Shown one piece after another: positions 7,257-14,073 of a stretch of DNA of 16,218 nucleotides (positions within the stretch are counted from its first letter, which is position 1; every line of letters starts with the position of its first letter). Source of the stretch: DATBLY01 sp036555125 (GTDB lineage: Bacteria > Actinomycetota > UBA4738 > HRBIN12); the NCBI GenBank assembly GCA_036555125.1, contig DATBLY010000110.1:1-16218 (forward strand). The letters run 5' to 3'. The notes beneath the pieces were generated by a model, which was not told the origin of the DNA, did not search any database, and saw only the letters and a list, made by a program, of their open reading frames with translations. A program made the position numbers and the translations under genes.

Positions 7257-8236
7257 ACCACGAGGCGACGGATCGCGCGCGGGCGCGCACCGAACCGGTA
7301 CTTGTATGCGTAGTCGCCCTTCAGCAGGTCGAACGCCTCGCAGCCGTCGGCGATCGCCAGGCGGATGTCCTCCCCGACCAGCACCATCCCCGGCGCCAGC
7401 TGCTGCCAGGCACGGTCGAAGGCGGAGTTGTACAGGGAGAACGTCCGGCCGAAGCGGAACCCGATCGTTCCGGCCGCGCGCTCCCCTCCCACCTCGATGA
7501 AGCTCAGCGCGAAGATGCCGTCGGGCAGGAACGCCTCGCCCAATCGCCGGAAGAAGATCTCCATGCCCGGCTGCATGAACACGCCCTTCGGGCCCTCGCT
7601 CATCCGATGCAGCTCGACGAAGCGGTCGAGCAGCGGGATCAGGGTCTCCGAGGTGGCCGTGACGATCGAGAACGGCCCGGCGTCGGCCTCGAGCTTCTTC
7701 GCCTTGCGGCGGATCTCGTGACGGAGCTTCGCGGGGAGCCCCGCGAGGTACGCCTCCCACGTCCCTGGAAGCTCCAGGTAGGGCGCGACCCCGTTCTGAT
7801 CCTCCATCTCCCGCACGCCGAGGCCTCGCTCGAGCGCCGACGAGCGGAGCAGCCCGAGCCACGCCCGGTCTTCGGGGAGCCCGCGGAGGTCGGCCTCGTC
7901 CCAGTCGTCGCGGCCGGCGAGCGCCGCCCACAGCTCCTTCGTGACCCGTGGCTGCATGGCCGGTTCGCCGACGGGTCCGAGGTAGTCGGTGACCTCGGTC
8001 CCACCCAGGAAGCGGAGCGTCCGCCCGATCCGTTCGAACGCCACCGCCGCCACCTGCCGCTCGTCGTGCTCGGCGAAGGCGAGCAGCAGGTGCTCCGGTC
8101 GTTCGCCGAACTCCTCCCAGTACAGCTTCAGGTAGTCCGGGGTGTGGAAGAAGGTGCCCGCCGGGTCCGCGGTCACCAGGTCCGACCAGTCGCGACGCTG
8201 GAAGTCCCGGCCGTCCTCGGAGAACACGATGCGCAT
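7247..8236 (-). CDS. GNAT-fold acyltransferase, CelD/BioF2-like (Acetyltransf_6 type)
   Basis: The protein (329 residues from ATG 8236) looks like the double-GNAT family called CelD/BcsL or BioF2-like, related to FemX aminoacyl transferases; members usually modify cell-wall or exopolysaccharide components but most lack a known substrate. Visible family features are DPAGTFFHTPDYLKLYWEEF near the N-terminus, KLRHEIRRKAKKLE (the basic helix before the second GNAT unit), GERAAGTIGFRFG, LYNSAFDRAWQQLAPGMVL and the C-terminal FDLLKGDYAYKYRFG motif. No signal peptide or membrane helix is evident, so it is probably cytoplasmic. The start is uncertain: ATG 8248 and ATG 8236 both lack a ribosome site, and a TATCAT box covers 8247-8252, favouring 8236. 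It lies downstream of the DUF2207 gene on the same strand. Confidence 0.8.
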   Translation of the reverse strand: MRIVFSEDGRDFQRRDWSDLVTADPAGTFFHTPDYLKLYWEEFGERPEHLLLAFAEHDERQVAAVAFERIGRTLRFLGGTEVTDYLGPVGEPAMQPRVTKELWAALAGRDDWDEADLRGLPEDRAWLGLLRSSALERGLGVREMEDQNGVAPYLELPGTWEAYLAGLPAKLRHEIRRKAKKLEADAGPFSIVTATSETLIPLLDRFVELHRMSEGPKGVFMQPGMEIFFRRLGEAFLPDGIFALSFIEVGGERAAGTIGFRFGRTFSLYNSAFDRAWQQLAPGMVLVGEDIRLAIADGCEAFDLLKGDYAYKYRFGARPRAIRRLVVTR

Positions 8237-8246
8237 CTGGCCGGTC

Positions 8247-8252
8247 ATGATA
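8247..8252 (-). promoter_or_regulatory. Candidate -10 box (TATCAT) for the acyltransferase gene
   Basis: TATCAT on the minus strand is one mismatch from TATAAT. It ends 10 nt before ATG 8236 and overlaps the alternative ATG at 8248. Transcription from about 8238 would give a leader of about two bases. No -35 element was recognised, and read-through from the DUF2207 gene is also possible. Confidence 0.35.
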
Positions 8253-8253
8253 G

Positions 8254-8273
8254 GGGCGGCGTCTCGGCCGCCC
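8254..8273 (-). terminator. Hairpin between the DUF2207 and acyltransferase genes
   Basis: Arms GGGCGGC and GCCGCCC form a perfect 7-bp stem with a 6-nt loop, 6 nt after the DUF2207 stop codon. On the minus strand it is followed by CCTATC rather than a T-run. It could end the antiporter-DUF2207 message or attenuate read-through into the acyltransferase. Confidence 0.4.
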
Positions 8274-8279
8274 GGCGCG

Positions 8280-10085
8280 TCACCAGGAGCCGCCGCCCCC
8301 GCCGCCCCCGCCGCCACCCGAGAAGCCCCCGCCCCCCGAGAACCCGCTCGAGCCCGAACCCGAGGGGGTCGAGGCGATCGTCCCGCTGGTCGCGACGGTG
8401 AACCCGTCCATCGCGTGGCCGAAGTCGGCGAACGCGAACGGCCGGGACGAGACGTACCAGGAGGTGTCCTGGGGCGGCGCGCCGATCTGTTCGAAGGCCT
8501 TCGCCCACTTCTCGGTGCACCCGAAGACGATCGCGTACGGCAGGAAGCGGGTGAAGACGTTCTCCTGCTCCGCCCATCGGGACAGGTGCGTGTCGGCGGT
8601 CTCGATCACCGTGCGGAACCCGCGGACCCGCCGGAGCGCCGCCGTGCCTTTCGCGGTCCGGGCGGGCATGCGCGAGGCGCCGACGATGAAGACGATCCCC
8701 ACGACGACCGCCGCGATGCCCACCGATCCCAGGTGCGTCCACAACGCCAGGACGAACGTCAGGGCGAGGGCCAGCAGGAAGATCCCGACGCCGATCAGGT
8801 ACCAGAAGCCCCGAACCTCGTCCGGACGGCGCCGGAACCACCCGCGCTTCACCGCGTCTCGGTAGAGCGCGTCCTCGACCTTCTCGAGGCGCTGCGCGAA
8901 CGTCGTGCGGAGCGAGGAGAGCGTCACCTCGCTCCCGTCGCGGAACAGGCCGTCCAGGAGCGACCGCTCGTAGGCAAGGAGCTCGCCGTCGTCCTTCTCG
9001 AGACGGACGAGCTCCCAGTCCGGCTTGGCGAACCACCCCTCCTTCGGCAACTCCCGGATCATCAGGAAGCCGCGGCCGGCCAGGTCCACGATCGTCGCGG
9101 TGACGTCGAGGGTGTTCGCGCGCTCGTCGATCAACGTCCCGACCTGTCCCGGCCGCAGGTCGTCCGGCGGTGCGAACTCCACGGGCGCCGACGCGTCACC
9201 CTCGAACGCGGGCACCGCCTGCTCGCGACCGTCCGGGTTGCCCATCACCTGGTCGACAGGCGAGCCCACGAACCGGCGGTCCCGACCTCGCCGCCACGCC
9301 AGGAACCCGAACGCGCCGACCCCGAGCAGGAGCGCGGCTCCGGCGGCCGAGCCGGTCGCCGGGGTCACCTGGAACGCCCGGCCGAAGGACCACCGCTCGT
9401 CGAGGATCGGCTCCGGCTCGGGGACCGCCCCCTTCGGCAGCGCCACCACGATCGTCATGGCCTCGTACGGGTAGAGGTCGCGCGACGAGAACGACGCGAC
9501 CCCCGACCCGTCCACCCCGGCGCGCCGACAGGGCTCGGTCGAGCCGACGTACCCAACGAAGCACGCGACCCGCGTGATCGGCTCCGGTCCCGCCACCGTC
9601 GCGGTCGCCCGCTGGATCGGCACGTTCCAGTCGTCGCCGATCGCGTTCCAGTACAGCTCGTCGTGATCGCGGAAGCCGTTCAGCGCGCCGCGGACCACGT
9701 ACTCGATCGTGTAGGTGATCCGACCGGTTACCGTGCGGTCGGCATCCCCGATCCGGAGGCGCGTCTTCCCGCCCCCGGCGTCTTCGATCGCGTACGCGGC
9801 GGAGGCGCCACCGGTCGCGCTCACCCGGACGACGTCGATCGGGTAGACGCGATCGTACCGGTCGTCGTACGCGAGCCGGGTCGGGACGTCCCGGTAGATG
9901 CCGTGGTGATCGGTCGTAGAAGCGAAGTCGTAGTCGATGGTCTCCACGACCCGGATCGTGCCGTCGGGACGGATCTCGATCGCGGCGTCGTAGCGGCGGA
10001 TCGACTCCGACCCCTGGGCCCGGGCCGGGCACGCGAGCGCGGCGAACAGCACGATCGAACCGGCGGCGACCAGGGCTCGTCTCAC
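8280..10085 (-). CDS. DUF2207 family predicted membrane protein with glycine-rich C-terminus
   Basis: This 601-residue protein matches the DUF2207 family of predicted secreted/membrane proteins, whose function is unknown. A signal peptide (about 1-23) precedes an extracellular beta-rich domain (about 24-235) with the typical IDYDF, HHGIYRDVPTR and DELYWNAIGDDWNVPI motifs. A membrane helix at about 246-264 leads to a cytoplasmic region with FEQRLEKVEDALY-like helical content, then two helices at about 427-448 and 453-471, and a C-terminal domain (RFLPYAIVFGCTEKWAKAFE). The last 23 residues are glycine-rich and end in GGSW. GTG 10085 overlaps the antiporter TGA as GTGA, with GGAG 5 nt upstream, so the two genes are translationally coupled. 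Regulation probably follows the antiporter promoter at 11148-11153. Confidence 0.88.
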   Translation of the reverse strand: MRRALVAAGSIVLFAALACPARAQGSESIRRYDAAIEIRPDGTIRVVETIDYDFASTTDHHGIYRDVPTRLAYDDRYDRVYPIDVVRVSATGGASAAYAIEDAGGGKTRLRIGDADRTVTGRITYTIEYVVRGALNGFRDHDELYWNAIGDDWNVPIQRATATVAGPEPITRVACFVGYVGSTEPCRRAGVDGSGVASFSSRDLYPYEAMTIVVALPKGAVPEPEPILDERWSFGRAFQVTPATGSAAGAALLLGVGAFGFLAWRRGRDRRFVGSPVDQVMGNPDGREQAVPAFEGDASAPVEFAPPDDLRPGQVGTLIDERANTLDVTATIVDLAGRGFLMIRELPKEGWFAKPDWELVRLEKDDGELLAYERSLLDGLFRDGSEVTLSSLRTTFAQRLEKVEDALYRDAVKRGWFRRRPDEVRGFWYLIGVGIFLLALALTFVLALWTHLGSVGIAAVVVGIVFIVGASRMPARTAKGTAALRRVRGFRTVIETADTHLSRWAEQENVFTRFLPYAIVFGCTEKWAKAFEQIGAPPQDTSWYVSSRPFAFADFGHAMDGFTVATSGTIASTPSGSGSSGFSGGGGFSGGGGGGGGGGSW

Positions 10086-11140
10086 AGGCGCTCCACGAAG
10101 AAGAAGGAGACCGCCATGATGACGTACGCGCCCGTCAGCTGGGCTCCCTCGAGCCAGTTGCTCTCGCCGTCGAGCGAGATCAGCGTCATCAGCAGGGCGG
10201 AGAGCCCGACCGCGGCCACCTCGAACGTGCTGAACACGAAGTCCATCGGATGGCCGACGAGCAGGCTGATGAATACCAGGACCGGCGCCACGAAGAGCGC
10301 GATCTGCGTCGAGGAGCCGATCGCGATCTCTAGGGTGACATCCACCTGGTTGCGCAGCGCGAACATCACCGCCGACGAGTGCTCGGCGGCGTTGCCGATC
10401 ACCGGGATCAGGATCAACCCGACGAAGAACTCCGACAGCCCGAGCGTCTCGAGCGCGGGTTCCAGCGAGCTGACCAGGGACTCTGACATCAGCGCGACGA
10501 GCGCGGTGGCCGCGAGCAACACGACGAGCGCGCGGTTGCGTGACCAGACGGGACGTTCACCCTCGGCCGGCGTGCGGAACAGGTGCTCGTGCGTGACGAG
10601 CGTGAAGATCAGCGCCGCCGCGTAGAGCAGGATCAGGACCCCGGCTACCACGCCGCTCACGACCTCCCGCTCGGCGAACGTGGCCCCACCCGCGCCCAGC
10701 GCGAACAGCGCCGGCATCAGCAGACCCGTCACCGCCAGCGCGAGCGACGTCGCGTGGACGGAGGCCGAGCGCGCGTTGAACGATTGCCTCTCGTGCTTCA
10801 GGCCGCCGAGCAGGAGCGAGAGGCCGAGGACCAACAGCAGGTTCCCGAGGATCGAGCCGGTCAGCGAGGCCTTCACCATCTCGATCCGGTCGTCCAGGAT
10901 CAGGAAGACCGCGATGATCAGCTCCGTGACGTTGCCGAACGTCGCGTTCACGAGCCCGCCGACGCGCGGACCCGTGTGCAGGGCGAGCTGCTCCGTCGAG
11001 CGCCCGATCAGGCCGGCCAGCGGGAGGATCGCGGCGGCCGAGGTCAGGAAGATCGCGAGGTCGGGACCCCCGGCCACCCGGAGCCCGATCGCCACGGGGA
11101 CCAGGACGAGCAGCCAGTCCAGGGAGGGGCGCCGTTCCAC
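10082..11140 (-). CDS. Calcium/cation:proton antiporter, CaCA superfamily (CAX/VCX1/ChaA type)
   Basis: This integral membrane protein is expected to export Ca2+ (or another divalent cation) in exchange for protons across the cytoplasmic membrane. The 352-residue product is mostly hydrophobic with about eleven predicted helices and shows both signature alpha repeats of the CAX branch: GGLVNATFGNVTELIIA (61-77) and GNAAEHSSAVMFA (249-261), whose Glu73 and Glu253 are the expected ion ligands. The acidic stretch often found between the two halves is not obvious. GTG 11140 is chosen because TAGGCT lies 7 nt upstream and no Shine-Dalgarno sequence is present. It is 78 nt downstream of sufU on the same strand, with a hairpin at the sufU stop, and overlaps the DUF2207 gene by 4 nt. 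Confidence 0.92.
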   Translation of the reverse strand: MERRPSLDWLLVLVPVAIGLRVAGGPDLAIFLTSAAAILPLAGLIGRSTEQLALHTGPRVGGLVNATFGNVTELIIAVFLILDDRIEMVKASLTGSILGNLLLVLGLSLLLGGLKHERQSFNARSASVHATSLALAVTGLLMPALFALGAGGATFAEREVVSGVVAGVLILLYAAALIFTLVTHEHLFRTPAEGERPVWSRNRALVVLLAATALVALMSESLVSSLEPALETLGLSEFFVGLILIPVIGNAAEHSSAVMFALRNQVDVTLEIAIGSSTQIALFVAPVLVFISLLVGHPMDFVFSTFEVAAVGLSALLMTLISLDGESNWLEGAQLTGAYVIMAVSFFFVERL

Positions 11141-11147
11141 GGCGCGA

Positions 11148-11153
11148 AGCCTA
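11148..11153 (-). promoter_or_regulatory. Candidate -10 box (TAGGCT) for a leaderless antiporter transcript
   Basis: On the minus strand TAGGCT fits TANNNT and ends 7 nt before GTG 11140. Together with the hairpin at the sufU stop, it suggests that the antiporter-DUF2207 unit is transcribed separately from the suf operon. No -35 element was recognised. Confidence 0.45.
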
Positions 11154-11202
11154 GAGGGGGCCCGGGGCCGCCGCCATCACCGCGAGGGGGGCAGACGCGA
11201 CC

Positions 11203-11223
11203 GGTAGTCTGAGACGGACTACC
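11203..11223 (-). terminator. Hairpin spanning the sufU stop codon
   Basis: GGTAGTC and GACTACC form a perfect 7-bp stem with a 7-nt loop; the sufU TAG (11219-11221) lies in one arm. There is no T-run after it on the minus strand. It sits at the end of the suf operon, so it may end or protect that mRNA. Confidence 0.4.
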
Positions 11224-11677
11224 CGACGGCGTGCGGCACGCTGCCGCTCGCGCTCCCGGCGCCGTCCAGGGCCTCCTGCAGGACGTCCCACGCCAGCACG
11301 GCGCACTTGATGCGGATCGGGTACTTCACGACGCCCTTCAGGGCGACGAGGTCACCCAGCCGATCCTCGACCGGCTCGACCTCGCCCGCCATCATGTTCC
11401 GGAACTCGTCCGCGAGCCTCAGCGCGTCGTCCACCGACCGACCGCCGACCGCCTCGGTCATCATCGAAGCGCTGCTCTGGGAGATCGAACACCCGGCGCC
11501 CTGGAACGCGACGTCGCCGATCCGGTCGCCCTCCAGGTGGACCAGGACCGTGATCTCGTCGCCGCAGAGCGGGTTGTTCCGGGTGCACGACAGCTCCGCC
11601 CCCGGCAGCTCGCGCTTGTTCCGGGGGTTCTTGTAGTGGTCGAGGATGACTTCCTTGTAGATGTCGTCGAGCGCCAC
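11219..11677 (-). CDS. sufU: SufU, zinc-dependent sulfurtransferase of the Suf system
   Basis: SufU accepts sulfur from the SufS cysteine persulfide and delivers it to the SufBCD scaffold; it is the Gram-positive/actinobacterial counterpart of SufE. The 152-residue protein has the zinc ligands expected for SufU: Cys38 and Asp40 in NPLCGD, Cys63 in GAGCSISQSSASMM, and Cys125 in RIKCAVLAW. The insertion before the last cysteine (about 96-120) separates SufU from IscU. The C-terminal 14 residues are a low-complexity tail. GTG 11677 has a GGAGGGA ribosome site. It follows sufS by 33 nt and is the last suf gene here; sufT, which follows sufU in many actinobacteria, is absent at this position. Confidence 0.95.
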   Translation of the reverse strand: MALDDIYKEVILDHYKNPRNKRELPGAELSCTRNNPLCGDEITVLVHLEGDRIGDVAFQGAGCSISQSSASMMTEAVGGRSVDDALRLADEFRNMMAGEVEPVEDRLGDLVALKGVVKYPIRIKCAVLAWDVLQEALDGAGSASGSVPHAVG

Positions 11678-11680
11678 GCT

Positions 11681-11687
11681 TCCCTCC
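11681..11687 (-). promoter_or_regulatory. Ribosome binding site of sufU
   Basis: GGAGGGA on the minus strand lies 3 nt before GTG 11677, with the GGAGG core 5 nt away. It supports the GTG start and is one of the stronger Shine-Dalgarno matches in the suf operon. Confidence 0.7.
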
Positions 11688-11710
11688 GTCGTCCGCGGGC
11701 CGGCCGAGGC

Positions 11711-12952
11711 CTACCCCGCGAAGATCCCCTCCGCCTTCTCCAAGGCGTCGACCAGCAGGTCGACCTCGTCCTTCGTGTTGTACACGTAGAACGATGCCCG
11801 CGCCGTCGCCGGCACGTCGAACCGGCGCATCACGAGCTGCGCGCAGTGGTGCCCGGCGCGGATGGCGACCCCCTCCTCGTTCAGGATCGTCGCCAGGTCG
11901 TGCGGGTGGACGTCCTTGTACCAGAACGACACCGCTCCCCCGCGGATCGAGGCGTCCTTCGGTCCGTAGACCGTGGCGCCGGCCTCGAGCAGCTGATCGA
12001 GCGCGTAGCGCGTGATCTCCTCTTCGTGCGCCCGCACCCGGTCCATCCCGAGCGACTGGAGGTAGTCGATCGCGGCGCCGAGCCCGACCTGTTGGGCGAT
12101 CTGCATCGTCCCGGCCTCGAACTTGTATGGGATCGGCTTGTACGTGCTGTGGTCGTGGAAGACCTCGTGGATCATCTCGCCACCGCCCAGCATCGGATCC
12201 ATCGCCTCCAGCAGCTCCCCCCTGCCGTAGAGACCGCCCGAGGCCGTGGGTCCGAGCATCTTGTGCCCGCTGAACGCCAGGAAGTCGCAATCGAGCCCCG
12301 CGACGTCGATCGCGTGATGAGGGGCCATCTGCGCCGCGTCCACCACGACGATCGCCCCGACGGCGTGCGCCGCGTCGATCAGCTGCCGGAGGGGCGTGAT
12401 CGTCCCCAGCGCGTTGGACATGCCGCTGACGGCCAGGACCTTCGTGCGCTCCGTCAGCAACGACCCCAGGTCCGAGAGATCGAGCAAGCCGTCGTCGGTG
12501 AGGGGGATGAACCGGAGCACGGCACCCGTCACGGCGGCGGTCATCTGCCACGGGACGATGTTCGAGTGGTGCTCCAGGTCGGTCAGCAGCACCTCGTCGC
12601 CCTCGCCGAGGAACCTACGCCCCCAGCCCTGTGCCACGAGATTGATGGACTCCGTGGTCCCGCGCGTGAAGACGATCGTCTCGGGTTCCGGGGCTCCGAA
12701 GAACGTGGCGATCTTCACCCTGGCGCCTTCGAACCGCTCCGTCGCCTCCTCGCCGAGCTGGTAGATGCCCCGGTGCGCGTTCGCGTTGTGATGGGCGTAG
12801 AAGTCGGCCTCGGCCTCGATCACCTGGCGGGGCTTCTGGGAGGTGGCCGCGCTATCGAGGTACACGAGCGGCTTGTCACCCACGACCCGGCCGAGGATCG
12901 GGAAGTCCTCGCGGATCCGCTCGACGTCCAGGCCGCCCACGTGCCCGCTCAT
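11711..12952 (-). CDS. sufS: SufS cysteine desulfurase (class V aminotransferase fold)
   Basis: SufS is a PLP enzyme that converts L-cysteine to L-alanine and keeps the sulfur as an enzyme persulfide for Fe-S assembly. The 413-residue protein has YLDSAATSQKP (31-41), HRGIYQLGEEAT (60-71), TRGTTESINLV (96-106), DLEHHSNIVPW (125-135), the PLP lysine at 231 in FSGHKMLGPT, and the persulfide-forming Cys370 in RAGHHCAQ. These are group II desulfurase features, which fit SufS rather than IscS/NifS. ATG 12952 lies 10 nt after the sufC stop, with a GAGG-containing purine-rich stretch just upstream. It precedes sufU by 33 nt, pairing the sulfur donor with its acceptor. Confidence 0.96.
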   Translation of the reverse strand: MSGHVGGLDVERIREDFPILGRVVGDKPLVYLDSAATSQKPRQVIEAEADFYAHHNANAHRGIYQLGEEATERFEGARVKIATFFGAPEPETIVFTRGTTESINLVAQGWGRRFLGEGDEVLLTDLEHHSNIVPWQMTAAVTGAVLRFIPLTDDGLLDLSDLGSLLTERTKVLAVSGMSNALGTITPLRQLIDAAHAVGAIVVVDAAQMAPHHAIDVAGLDCDFLAFSGHKMLGPTASGGLYGRGELLEAMDPMLGGGEMIHEVFHDHSTYKPIPYKFEAGTMQIAQQVGLGAAIDYLQSLGMDRVRAHEEEITRYALDQLLEAGATVYGPKDASIRGGAVSFWYKDVHPHDLATILNEEGVAIRAGHHCAQLVMRRFDVPATARASFYVYNTKDEVDLLVDALEKAEGIFAG

Positions 12953-12962
12953 CCTCGCCGCC

Positions 12963-13757
12963 TCACTCCCCCGCGTCGTCCGCCGAGCCCTTCTCGAGCC
13001 CGAGCTCCTCCCGGAATCCCTCGTAGCCCTTCGCCTCGAGCTCGGTGGCGAGCTCGGGCCCGCCGGACCTCACGATACGACCCGCCATCATCACGTGGAC
13101 GTGCTCGGGCGCGATGTAGTTGAGCATCCGCTGGTAGTGCGTGATGAGCAGGACCCCCAGGTCCGGTCCGACGAGCTGATCGACGCCGGTCGCCACCGCC
13201 TTCAACGAGTCGATGTCGAGGCCGGAGTCGGTCTCGTCGAGGATCGCGATCTTCGGCTCGAGCACCGCGAGCTGCAGCACCTCGTTCTTCTTCTTCTCCC
13301 CGCCCGAGAACCCCTGGTTCACGTACCGCTGGACCATCGAGTCCTCGACGCCCAGCAGCTCCATCTTCTCCTTCATGTGTTTGCGGAACGCGAGGGCGCT
13401 CATCGGCTCGCCCTTGACCGCCTGGTAGGCGGTCCGAAGGAAGTTCACGACGGAGACGCCGGGGACCTCGGTCGGGTACTGCATGGCCAGGAAGAGCCCG
13501 CGCTTGGCCCGCTCGTCCGGCGTGAGCGCGGTCACGTCCTCCCCGTTGAGGAGGATCCTTCCGGCCGTGATCAGGTAGCCGGGGCGGCCCATGATCACGT
13601 TCGACAGCGTCGACTTGCCGGACCCGTTCGGACCCATCAGGGCATGCGTCTCGCCCTGCTTCACCGTGAGGTCGATCCCCTTCAGGATCTCCTTGCCCTC
13701 GACCTCCGCGTGGAGGCCTTCGATCTGGAGCGTGGCCGCCCCGTTCCGCTCGCTCAT
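12963..13757 (-). CDS. sufC: SufC, ABC-type ATPase of the SufBCD scaffold complex
   Basis: SufC is the soluble ATPase that drives conformational change in SufBD during Fe-S cluster assembly; it is not a transporter subunit. The 264-residue protein shows Walker A GPNGSGKST (42-50), the Q-loop at Gln93 (QYPTEVPGVS, with the SufC-typical P-G-V pattern), the signature FSGGEKKKNEV (150-160), Walker B AILDETDSGLDID with Glu175 catalytic, and the switch His207 in LLITHY. ATG 13757 starts one base after the ferredoxin stop, with GAGGT 5 nt upstream. Tight spacing on both sides places it firmly in the operon. Confidence 0.97.
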   Translation of the reverse strand: MSERNGAATLQIEGLHAEVEGKEILKGIDLTVKQGETHALMGPNGSGKSTLSNVIMGRPGYLITAGRILLNGEDVTALTPDERAKRGLFLAMQYPTEVPGVSVVNFLRTAYQAVKGEPMSALAFRKHMKEKMELLGVEDSMVQRYVNQGFSGGEKKKNEVLQLAVLEPKIAILDETDSGLDIDSLKAVATGVDQLVGPDLGVLLITHYQRMLNYIAPEHVHVMMAGRIVRSGGPELATELEAKGYEGFREELGLEKGSADDAGE

Positions 13758-13758
13758 C

Positions 13759-14073
13759 TCACACCTCGATCAGGATGTCGTCGCCGACGGTCCGGACCAC
13801 GTAGGCCCCGACCGGGGCGGTGGCCGGCAGGGTCCGGACCGCGCCGGTGTTCAGGTCGAACGTCGACCCGTGCTTCGGGCACTCGATCGTCTCGTCGTCG
13901 ACGTCGACCTCGCCCTCGTCCAAGAAGTAGTGCGCGTGGGAGCAGATCGCGTCGACCGCCCGGTAGCCGGACGCACCCAGGTTCGCGAGCGCGACCAGCT
14001 TGCCGCCGACCGGGAATCGCCGGGCTTCGCCCTCGGGCACGTCGCCGACGCCGCACACCCGCACCAACGCCAT
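13759..14073 (-). CDS. Rieske [2Fe-2S] ferredoxin encoded inside the suf operon
   Basis: The 104-residue protein is a small Rieske-type ferredoxin, often annotated as a non-heme dioxygenase ferredoxin subunit. The cluster ligands are Cys44 and His46 in CSHAH and Cys65 and His68 in CPKHGS, followed by FDLNTG (72-77), all as in Rieske domains. The start ATG 14073 overlaps the sufD TGA (TGATG), and its own stop is one base before sufC, so its translation is probably tied to the scaffold genes. No dioxygenase gene is nearby. This position between sufD and sufC is seen in many actinobacterial suf operons, which suggests a role in Fe-S assembly, perhaps electron supply; that role is inferred. An open frame extends upstream inside sufD but has no family similarity. 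Confidence 0.92.
   Translation of the reverse strand: MALVRVCGVGDVPEGEARRFPVGGKLVALANLGASGYRAVDAICSHAHYFLDEGEVDVDDETIECPKHGSTFDLNTGAVRTLPATAPVGAYVVRTVGDDILIEV

Noticed and set aside
8283..8350. Repeated GCC/CCC units suggesting a microsatellite or repeat array
   Set aside because: The stretch encodes the Gly-rich tail of the DUF2207 protein in frame up to its stop codon; no spacers or array structure are present.
8142..10625. 827-codon open frame on the + strand opposite DUF2207 and the antiporter
   Set aside because: Antisense shadow of high-GC genes with composition typical of such frames; no motif, ribosome site or promoter.
11231..13123. 630-codon open frame on the + strand opposite sufU and sufS
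   Set aside because: Antisense to two genes with intact catalytic residues; the translated product resembles no protein family.
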